Part shown: positions 5,566 to 9,763 of the stretch, piece after piece
Position numbering within the stretch: position 1 is the stretch's first letter
How the letters are laid out: the number at the start of each line of letters is the position of its first letter
Assembly (NCBI GenBank): GCA_023246535.1
Contig: JAHFIF010000036.1
Location: 1 to 9,763, forward strand
Direction: 5' to 3'
DNA from: a bacterium
GTDB taxonomy: Bacteria > Patescibacteriota > Patescibacteriia > CAIQCM01
Length of the DNA: 9,763 bases
Translations under genes and position numbers: made by a program
The notes under the pieces: generated by a model
The model's input: only the letters and a program-made list of their open reading frames with translations
The model's database searches: none
What the model was told of the DNA's origin: nothing

Positions 5566-5626
5566 AAAGCGATTTCGATCAGGGATTAACTTCTTAAAAT
5601 AACACGATCGAGATCCTGCCGCCGAT

Positions 5627-6907
5627 ATGAATATCACCAGCAAAAAACTCCCTAAGTCCGAAGTCGAACTGACGATCGAACTGTCGGTCGACGAAATGAA
5701 GCCCTTCCTCGAAAAAGCGGCGGTGCGCTTGTCGACGGAAAAACCGCTGGAAGGCTTCCGCCCGGGCAAGGCCCCGCTCGACATTGTCACCAAAAAATAC
5801 GGCGAAGGCGCCATGATGGAAGCGGCCGCCGAAGAAGCGGTCCGCACCACCTACGGCAAGGCCATTGTCCAGGAAAAGATCATGTCCATCGGCTCGCCGT
5901 CGATCGACGTTAAAAAGATGGCCCCGGGAAATCCGTTCATCTATACCGCCACCGTTTCCTTGCTGCCCGACGTCGCGCTCTGCGACCTCGCGGCTGTTAA
6001 GGTCGAGAAAAAAGAGGTCAAACTGCCGGAGGATGAAGTTGAGCGCGCCATCAAAGACTTGCGCAACATGCGCGCCTCCGAGGTCGTGACCGAGGCGGCG
6101 GCCGGCAAAGAGCACAAAGTGGTGATCGACATGGACATGAAGCTCGACGGCGTGTCGCTCGAGGGCGGCCAGGCCAAGGGGCACCACGTCCACATGGCCG
6201 AAGAGCACTACATCCCCGGCTTTACCGAGATGCTGCTTGGCCTTAAAAAGGGCGACAGCAAAACCTTCACCCTCACCTTCCCCAAAGACCATTACCAAAA
6301 GAATGTTGCCGGCCGCCCGGTGGAATTTATCGTGAGCGTCAAAGACGTTTACGACCGCAAGCTGCCGGAATACAATGACGAGTTTGCCAAAGCGCTCGGA
6401 CAAAAATCGGTCGCCGATCTTGATAAGCTCATCCGCGAAAATCTTTTGCACGAACTCCAGCACAAGGAAGACCAGCGCCAAGAAATTGCCGCGATCGAAC
6501 AGATCGTCCGCACCTCGAAGTTCGGCGACATCCCCGACCTCTTGGTCAACGAAGAGATCGGCCGCATGATCTTCGAGCTCAAGGACGGGATCAGCCAGCG
6601 CGGACTTGAGTGGAAAGATTATTTGGAAAAGGCCGGGAAGTCGGAAAACCAGCTTAAGCTTGATTTTGCGCCGCAGGCCATCGATCGGATCAAGGCCGCG
6701 CTCACGATCCGCGCCATTGCCGCGGAGAACGCCATCGATGTTTCCGACGCCGAGGTGGCCGCCGAGGTCGCCCGCGAGCTCACCGTCAATTCCGACGACG
6801 CCGCCGCCCAAGAACAGATCCGCTCCGACGAATACGCCGACCGCGTCCGCACCGTTCTGCGCAATCGCAAGACCATCGCTTTTGTGAAGGAAAAGGTGTT
6901 AAAGTAA
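5627..6907 (+). CDS. tig: Trigger factor, ribosome-associated chaperone and prolyl isomerase
   Basis: Trigger factor binds ribosomal protein L23 at the exit tunnel, shields nascent chains and can isomerise prolyl bonds. The 426 residues match the family (about 430). The N-terminal ribosome-binding domain has the signature loop GFRPGKAP at 43-50 (E. coli GFRKGKVP). An FKBP-like domain spans about 150-245, with YIPGFTEMLLGLKKGDSKTF and FPKDHY. After it comes the VKDVYDRKLPEYNDEFAKALG connector that leads into the helical chaperone arms. The C-terminal helices are rich in Glu, Lys and Ala. The linker P46 replaces the basic residue of the E. coli FRK motif. No SD site precedes the ATG at 5627, although a long leader exists, so initiation is probably SD-independent. 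A 405-residue open frame on the opposite strand is a GC-driven shadow. Confidence 0.96.
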   Translation: MNITSKKLPKSEVELTIELSVDEMKPFLEKAAVRLSTEKPLEGFRPGKAPLDIVTKKYGEGAMMEAAAEEAVRTTYGKAIVQEKIMSIGSPSIDVKKMAPGNPFIYTATVSLLPDVALCDLAAVKVEKKEVKLPEDEVERAIKDLRNMRASEVVTEAAAGKEHKVVIDMDMKLDGVSLEGGQAKGHHVHMAEEHYIPGFTEMLLGLKKGDSKTFTLTFPKDHYQKNVAGRPVEFIVSVKDVYDRKLPEYNDEFAKALGQKSVADLDKLIRENLLHELQHKEDQRQEIAAIEQIVRTSKFGDIPDLLVNEEIGRMIFELKDGISQRGLEWKDYLEKAGKSENQLKLDFAPQAIDRIKAALTIRAIAAENAIDVSDAEVAAEVARELTVNSDDAAAQEQIRSDEYADRVRTVLRNRKTIAFVKEKVLK

Positions 6908-6924
6908 TTAAGGTTGAAGGTTAA

Positions 6925-6967
6925 AGCTTTTTAGGCGGATGACTTAAAGCCGCCGCTCTAAAAAGCT
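6925..6967 (+). repeat. Long hairpin in the tig / membrane-protein gap
   Basis: AGCTTTTTAG (6925-6934) pairs with CTAAAAAGCT (6958-6967), extended by GCGG/CCGC with one bulged T and a 14-nt loop. No T-run follows on either strand. It may act as an RNA processing or stabilising element between cotranscribed genes, or as an inefficient terminator. Confidence 0.55.
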
Positions 6968-6985
6968 GAATACCTGCAAACTTAT

Positions 6986-7432
6986 ATGCCCGTCATAACC
7001 GCGATCTTCCTATCGCTTGTCGCCGGGGTCGTTACCGCCATTCCCGGCGCGCTTTCCGAATTTCAAAAAAGGTCGCCGCGCAACATCCCCCTCTTGATCG
7101 ACGTGAAGTCTTTTTGGGGCAAACGATTGACGCGCGGCGAAATATTTTGGTTCGGCCTGTTCGTCCACTTGCTCATGGCCGCGCTCTTCGGCGCGCTGTA
7201 CGAACTCATTGTCGTTAAATCGTCGATCCATCCTTACGGGTTCTTGAACCTGCTCGCTTACGCCTCGCTCTTCTACGTTCTGGTCGGCGGCGCGATCTTC
7301 CCCGTGGTCGGCGCCGGACTCTTCGGCCGCCGCGAAGGCAAAACTGTTTGGTACGAACTGCTGATCGTCCACTACCTTTTTGCGGCCATCGTCTGGCTCA
7401 TGGTTTACCTTTACCCCGCGCTAAAACCTTAG
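6986..7432 (+). CDS. Small polytopic membrane protein, unknown function
   Basis: 148 residues with four predicted membrane helices, about 3-23, 50-72, 84-108 and 121-142. The first hydrophobic segment (ITAIFLSLVAGVVTAIPGAL) is followed by a polar cytoplasmic-type loop, EFQKRSPRNIPLLIDVKSFWGKRLTRGEIFWFG, and then short loops with KSSIHPYG and FGRREGKTVWYE. I do not recognise a named family; no catalytic motif or transporter signature is visible. It has no SD site, starts at the ATG at 6986, and lies 78 bp after tig with no promoter seen between, so it is probably cotranscribed with tig past the hairpin at 6925-6967. Confidence 0.8.
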   Translation: MPVITAIFLSLVAGVVTAIPGALSEFQKRSPRNIPLLIDVKSFWGKRLTRGEIFWFGLFVHLLMAALFGALYELIVVKSSIHPYGFLNLLAYASLFYVLVGGAIFPVVGAGLFGRREGKTVWYELLIVHYLFAAIVWLMVYLYPALKP

Positions 7433-7457
7433 CGGCCTGCGGGAAAAACTAAATATC

Positions 7458-7504
7458 AAGAACTAAATTCCAAAACTCCCTGGGCTTTTTGACATTTAGT
7501 TCTT
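7458..7504 (+). repeat. Long imperfect stem-loop upstream of the DUF167 gene
   Basis: AAGAACTAAAT (7458-7468) pairs with ATTTAGTTCTT (7494-7504). After a 2x2 internal loop, CAAAA (7471-7475) pairs with TTTTG (7487-7491). It ends 14 nt before the ATG at 7519 and is AT-rich against GC-rich surroundings. The 3' arm is not followed by a T-run. It could control translation or stabilise the RNA. Confidence 0.6.
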
Positions 7505-7518
7505 AGCGCTTAGTGTTT

Positions 7519-7731
7519 ATGCGAATCCGAATTCACGTTCATGCGCGTTCTAGCAAAAACGAAATTGTCGAGGTCGGCGGCCTGCTTCATGCTTACGTGA
7601 CCGCCCCGCCGTTGGAAAACAAAGCCAACCTAGCCGTCCGCGACCTGATTGCCAAACAGTACGACGTTCCCAAATCATCCGTGACCCTGATCCGCGGCGC
7701 CCAAAGTGCGATCAAGGATTTTGAATTTTAA
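7519..7731 (+). CDS. DUF167 family (YggU-like) protein
   Basis: A 70-residue protein of the DUF167/YggU family, small alpha/beta proteins whose molecular role is still unknown. The family core is clear: IHVHARSSKNEIVEVGG (strand with the SKNE segment), YVTAPPLENKAN at about 26-37 (the TAPP..NKAN signature), a helix AVRDLIAKQYDVPKSSV, and a final strand VTLIRGAQSAIKDFEF that matches the usual V.IV.G..S..K motif. The length is slightly short of the usual 80-100. The start is the ATG at 7519; a GTG two codons earlier is possible. There is no SD site. It is the likely third gene of the tig unit. No convincing plus-strand terminator is seen, only T-rich DNA at 7745-7766. Confidence 0.9.
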   Translation: MRIRIHVHARSSKNEIVEVGGLLHAYVTAPPLENKANLAVRDLIAKQYDVPKSSVTLIRGAQSAIKDFEF

Positions 7732-7772
7732 ACGATCTCTTCGGAATTTTTCTTTCGATTTTTTTAGAAAAG

Positions 7773-7818
7773 AAAAAACCGTACCCAGCTGCGCGGAATC
7801 GCATGCTTGAGTACGGTT
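7773..7818 (-). terminator. Intrinsic terminator of the 8632-7835 unit
   Basis: On minus, AACCGTAC (7818-7811) pairs with GTACGGTT (7784-7777). The inner pairs AGC/GCT and TGCG/CGCA form a long stem, followed by a T-rich tail. It starts 17 bp after the stop of the small membrane protein gene. Confidence 0.85.
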
Positions 7819-7834
7819 GTCGACGAAGTTTGCG

Positions 7835-8164
7835 CTAATCGAGACGCATGGTGATGCGAGAGAAAAATCCTCGGCAAACGCGAAGGACCTCTTGCTCTCC
7901 TTGGTGGTTGGTCACGGAAATTTCGTAACCGATGTAGTCCCCGCGGTTGCACATGAGCGGCAACACGTGATGCCTTTCAACCACCGAAACATTCCGGTAT
8001 CCACGGACCGCGAGGGTCTGCGTCACGACGCTGTCGTCGGCGCGATAGGCGAAAATGGCTGGCACGATGACGGCGACACCGACGATGGCAACAACCGCAA
8101 CGATCCATGCCGCAAATTTCCAATCCCGTTGCTTCTTGAACAAGCGTGTTTTTACAGTGTCCAT
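7835..8164 (-). CDS. Unknown 109-aa protein with one N-terminal membrane helix
   Basis: I do not recognise it. A basic N-terminus (MDTVKTRLFKKQRDWK) precedes a single hydrophobic helix at about 17-39 (AAWIVAVVAIVGVAVIVPAI). The roughly 70-residue tail should then lie outside the membrane: N-in, C-out by the positive-inside rule. No lipobox or obvious signal-peptidase site is seen, so it is probably a membrane-anchored protein. The tail has two Cys (LMCNRGD, RVCRGF) about 24 residues apart that could form a disulfide outside the cell. The start at 8164 is supported by GGAGGGG 3 nt upstream. It follows the 8632 gene by 21 bp and shares its promoter and terminator. Confidence 0.75.
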   Translation of the reverse strand: MDTVKTRLFKKQRDWKFAAWIVAVVAIVGVAVIVPAIFAYRADDSVVTQTLAVRGYRNVSVVERHHVLPLMCNRGDYIGYEISVTNHQGEQEVLRVCRGFFSRITMRLD

Positions 8165-8185
8165 GAACCCCTCCGTTTTTGCGTC

Positions 8186-8632
8186 CTACAACGGGCGACC
8201 CGATGCTTTGTCCGGACTCTCGGACAACTTGAACGCCAGTCTGGTCAAACGCCCAGGGTCGAATTGACCCATGGCGACTTTGTAGTACTCCGGGAGCGCA
8301 ACTGGCGCGATTGGCCTGTCGGACATTTTGGCCACCAGTCCGGCGGTCAGCTTGTCGCGCATCGTTCGACTCATGGTCAGTCGATATCCGTCCGGACGAA
8401 TTTCTGGATAGTCTTCCAGCAAACCATCATCGGTTCCGGAATCGATGCGAACATTCTTCCGGCGCCCCACCAGCGCGACGACGGCTTTGGCAACCGCCAG
8501 TGCCCTGCGCGGGTTGCTTTGCCCCATAAACGACACTGACGGACCTTTGCCGCGCGACTGTTGGCGCTTGGCGTGCGCAATGACGTAGTCTGCCGACCCA
8601 ACAATGTGCTGCTGTACTTGTGCTCTGGTCAT
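8186..8632 (-). CDS. Unknown 148-aa basic soluble protein
   Basis: I do not recognise the family. The frame is open to 8668, but the ATG at 8632 is chosen because AAGGAG lies 5 nt upstream. The 148-residue product is basic, with no membrane segment. Features are a helical start (MTRAQVQQHIVGSADYVIAHAKRQQ), an SFMGQSNPRRALAVAKAVVALVGRRKNVRI segment with strong basic patches, and a later MSRTMRDKLTAGLVAKM. The basic patches could contact nucleic acid or membrane lipids, but there is no recognisable DNA-binding motif. It is the first gene of a two-gene unit behind a near-consensus promoter overlapped by operator-like repeats, so its expression is probably regulated. Confidence 0.75.
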   Translation of the reverse strand: MTRAQVQQHIVGSADYVIAHAKRQQSRGKGPSVSFMGQSNPRRALAVAKAVVALVGRRKNVRIDSGTDDGLLEDYPEIRPDGYRLTMSRTMRDKLTAGLVAKMSDRPIAPVALPEYYKVAMGQFDPGRLTRLAFKLSESPDKASGRPL

Positions 8633-8637
8633 GAGTT

Positions 8638-8643
8638 CTCCTT
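8638..8643 (-). promoter_or_regulatory. SD site deciding the start at 8632
   Basis: AAGGAG on minus, 5 nt before the ATG at 8632. It excludes the in-frame ATG at 8668. Confidence 0.75.
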
Positions 8644-8680
8644 GGCAATGAACTGTTTTCGGAGCCAAAAGCCCCGAACC

Positions 8681-8772
8681 AAAACCGCGCTGGTCGCGAA
8701 GAAAAACCGCGTTTTTCCCCCAAAATCAGCGCAATTTTAACCACGTAATATAGCACAAAAACGCGGTTTTGT
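8681..8772. promoter_or_regulatory. Operator-like repeats around the promoter of the 8632-7835 unit
   Basis: Three copies of one motif are present. O1 is ACAAAAACGCGGTTTTGT (8755-8772), a near-palindrome covering most of the spacer and half of the -35. O2 is GAAAAAC-CGC-GTTTTTC (8701-8717), a palindrome at about +24 to +40. O3 is a half-site AAAACCGCG (8681-8689), 22 bp from the same half-site in O2. The layout suits a dimeric repressor; no regulator gene is identified nearby. Confidence 0.5.
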
Positions 8773-8775
8773 CAA
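8747..8775 (-). promoter_or_regulatory. Promoter of the 8632-7835 unit
   Basis: On minus: TTGACA (8775-8770), 17-bp spacer, TATATT (8752-8747). Start near 8740, leaving a 5' UTR of about 108 nt that contains O2 and O3. Confidence 0.85.
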
Positions 8776-8805
8776 TCTTCGGCCAAAAACCAGCGCCGAG
8801 AAAGT

Positions 8806-8843
8806 ATTTTTCATAAAGGTCCAGGTGGACCTTTATGAAAAAT
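8806..8843. repeat. Perfect 17-bp inverted repeat with a 4-nt loop
   Basis: ATTTTTCATAAAGGTCC (8806-8822) and GGACCTTTATGAAAAAT (8827-8843) are exact inverses around AGGT. It lies between the terminator of the 9244-8906 gene and the promoter of the next unit. On both strands the T-run is on the 5' arm and the A-run on the 3' arm, so it is not an ordinary terminator. It may be a large protein-binding palindrome or a cruciform-forming site. Confidence 0.8.
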
Positions 8844-8845
8844 TA

Positions 8846-8876
8846 AAAAGCCGCGCTTCCTTTACAGGTGCGCGGC
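8846..8876 (-). terminator. Intrinsic terminator of the 9244-8906 gene
   Basis: On minus, GCCGCGC (8876-8870) pairs with GCGCGGC (8856-8850), with an inner CCT/AGG around GTAA, then a T-run continuing as TTTTAATTTTT into the inverted repeat. Confidence 0.85.
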
Positions 8877-8905
8877 GTGGCGGTTTCTTTGGCGCGGGGC
8901 GCCGT

Positions 8906-9244
8906 TTACTTGCCCTTCTTGTCGCCGGGCCTTCGGAAGATGTGGCTCAACAACTCGCCGCCCCTTCGGAAGATCTCGTCGAGGTCGCGGGAGAGGTCGA
9001 AGTCGTCGCCGTTCGCGTCGGGTTTCTGCGACCCGTCGGCGATTGCGGCCTTGATCTTCTCGTCGAGCATGGCGCTGGCGAACTCGGTGGCTTCTTCGCC
9101 GGAGAATCCCAGACCGACAATGCGGGCATGCAGTTTACGGGCCATTTCGATGGCGTCGGAAGGATCGACCTGCTTGTAGCGATCCTTGAGCAGAGCCAGG
9201 GCAATCTCCTTCATGCGGTCATCGGTTATCGGCGTCGCAGACAT
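8906..9244 (-). CDS. Unknown 112-aa helical protein
   Basis: No named family is recognised. The ATG at 9244 has AGGAGG 6 nt upstream. The protein is mostly helical and soluble: a first half with EIALALLKDRYKQVDPSDAIEMARK and RIVGLGFSGEEATEFASAML (about 13-60), a Gly/Asp-rich linker (70-82), and a C-terminal part with DLSRDLDEIFRRGGELLSHIF ending in a basic tail (RRPGDKKGK). The first half resembles the neighbouring protein at 9763-9454: IAL..LK, then R....RI.G..F.E..EF at the same spacing. The two genes are therefore probably diverged relatives, each with its own terminator. A long open frame on plus is a shadow. Confidence 0.78.
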   Translation of the reverse strand: MSATPITDDRMKEIALALLKDRYKQVDPSDAIEMARKLHARIVGLGFSGEEATEFASAMLDEKIKAAIADGSQKPDANGDDFDLSRDLDEIFRRGGELLSHIFRRPGDKKGK

Positions 9245-9265
9245 GTAAACCTCCTAAGGAACAAA

Positions 9266-9304
9266 CCGCGAATCCCCTCGCGGCCAAGGATCACGAGCGT
9301 TGGC
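9266..9304 (-). promoter_or_regulatory. Two hairpins in the 5' UTR of the 9244-8906 gene
   Basis: CCGCGA/TCGCGG (9283-9266, loop of 6) lies close to the SD site. GCCAA/TTGGC (9304-9283, loop of 12) is just upstream of it. They share one base at 9283, so both cannot be fully formed at once. Confidence 0.4.
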
Positions 9305-9316
9305 GCGTGTGGCGGG

Positions 9317-9345
9317 AGGTTACCAAACTGCGCCATTCATGTCAA
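9317..9345 (-). promoter_or_regulatory. Tentative promoter of the 9244-8906 gene
   Basis: On minus: TTGACA (9345-9340, perfect), 17-bp spacer, TAACCT (9322-9317, 3 of 6). The -10 is weak, so the placement is provisional. Confidence 0.4.
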
Positions 9346-9395
9346 TCATCAACACGCCGTTATGCCGTGATCGAGACGACCGCGCGCGAACAAAA

Positions 9396-9432
9396 GAAAA
9401 AGCCGCGGCATCCGTTGCGGATGTGCGGCTTT
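9396..9432 (-). terminator. Intrinsic terminator of the 9763-9454 gene
   Basis: On minus, AAAGCCGC (9432-9425) pairs with GCGGCTTT (9406-9399), with an inner CATCCG/CGGATG around CAA, then a T-run. Confidence 0.88.
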
Positions 9433-9453
9433 GGTCGGTTCACGAAATGAACG

Positions 9454-9763
9454 TTATCCTTGGGGGTCGTGCGACCTCGACGGCCGCTGCATCGCGCCAA
9501 GAATTGAAGTGAGGGCGTCGAACAGATTGCCGGCGCCGTCGCTCGCCGCCGCGCGATGCGCGGCCAAAAGCTCTTCGACCGAGCCGTTCACCAGGTCAAT
9601 GTAGAATTCCATACCTTCGTCGAAGCTGATGCCGATCCGTTCGCTGATCTGCTCGACCCGCCGCAGGGCTTTGATGCTGATGTCCAACCCCTGATTGACG
9701 GCGATCCGCTTCAGGATGAGCAGGGCGATGGCGCCTTGGCGCGCACGCACCCGCTGGTCGCGC
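9454..9763 (-). CDS. Unknown small helical protein, 5' end cut by the window
   Basis: The frame is open to the edge of the window, so the start lies outside or is a GTG at 9750, which has no visible SD site. At least 98 residues are seen. The core is GAIALLILKRIAVNQGLDISIKALRRVEQISERIGISFDEGMEFY, two to three amphipathic helices, then VNGSVEELLAAH and a polar C-terminus. It resembles small helical proteins I associate with Candidate Phyla Radiation genomes, of the type ILK...G......R....I....GI...E..EF. That is recollection, not a search result. It shares this pattern with the next gene downstream (9244-8906). A strong terminator follows its stop. Confidence 0.7.
   Translation of the reverse strand, partial: RDQRVRARQGAIALLILKRIAVNQGLDISIKALRRVEQISERIGISFDEGMEFYIDLVNGSVEELLAAHRAAASDGAGNLFDALTSILGAMQRPSRSHDPQG

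Noticed and set aside
5594..6811. 405-codon open frame on minus opposite tig
   Set aside because: It is a mirror of a GC-rich conserved gene; repetitive Gly/Asp/Phe/Val content and no start signals.
8825..9370. 181-codon open frame on plus starting in the inverted repeat
   Set aside because: It runs through a terminator and opposes the 9244-8906 gene, which has an AGGAGG SD site and its own terminator.
1..9763. CRISPR arrays, tRNA or rRNA genes, transposons, toxin-antitoxin or phage genes
   Set aside because: No spaced direct repeats, no tRNA-like cloverleaf or rRNA segment, and no transposase, integrase or recognisable toxin or phage protein was seen on either strand.

Overview
The window is a GC-rich, densely packed piece of a bacterial chromosome. 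Standard stops, including TGA, close every recognisable gene. Small genes, leaderless-looking starts, conserved genes without Shine-Dalgarno (SD) sites and many unknown small proteins suggest a Candidate Phyla Radiation (Patescibacteria) genome. That placement is an inference; no marker here fixes the taxon.

Layout from left to right. The 3' end of a membrane pyrophosphatase gene (hppA) is followed by facing terminators. A divergent pair of unknown small genes comes next (305-517 on minus, 709-1149 on plus). Positions 1215-3032 hold an isoleucine-type unit: a strong promoter, an Ile-rich 25-codon leader ORF that begins where transcription should begin, an intrinsic terminator with a possible competing antiterminator, then ridA and ilvA. 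IlvA deaminates threonine and RidA hydrolyses the reactive enamine/imine product. Facing it on minus is a two-gene unit of diverged paralogues (4154-3107), and behind that a multi-spanning GT-C-like membrane protein (5408-4236). The trigger factor gene (tig, 5627-6907) reads on plus, followed by a four-helix membrane protein and a DUF167/YggU-like protein. The right end holds three minus-strand units: 8632-7835 (an unknown protein plus a small membrane protein, behind a promoter with operator-like repeats), 9244-8906, and a gene cut by the window edge (9763-9454).

Three patterns run across the window. First, several promoters are TTGAC(A/C), 17 bp, TATATT. Second, the seven unknown small genes with visible starts all have a good SD site, while the six conserved or membrane genes with visible starts have none. 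Third, the small-gene units mostly carry their own promoter and intrinsic terminator, so they behave like self-contained transcription cassettes between housekeeping genes. The strongest lead is the putative leaderless isoleucine attenuator at 1215-1392. No tRNA, rRNA, CRISPR array, transposase or integrase was found.
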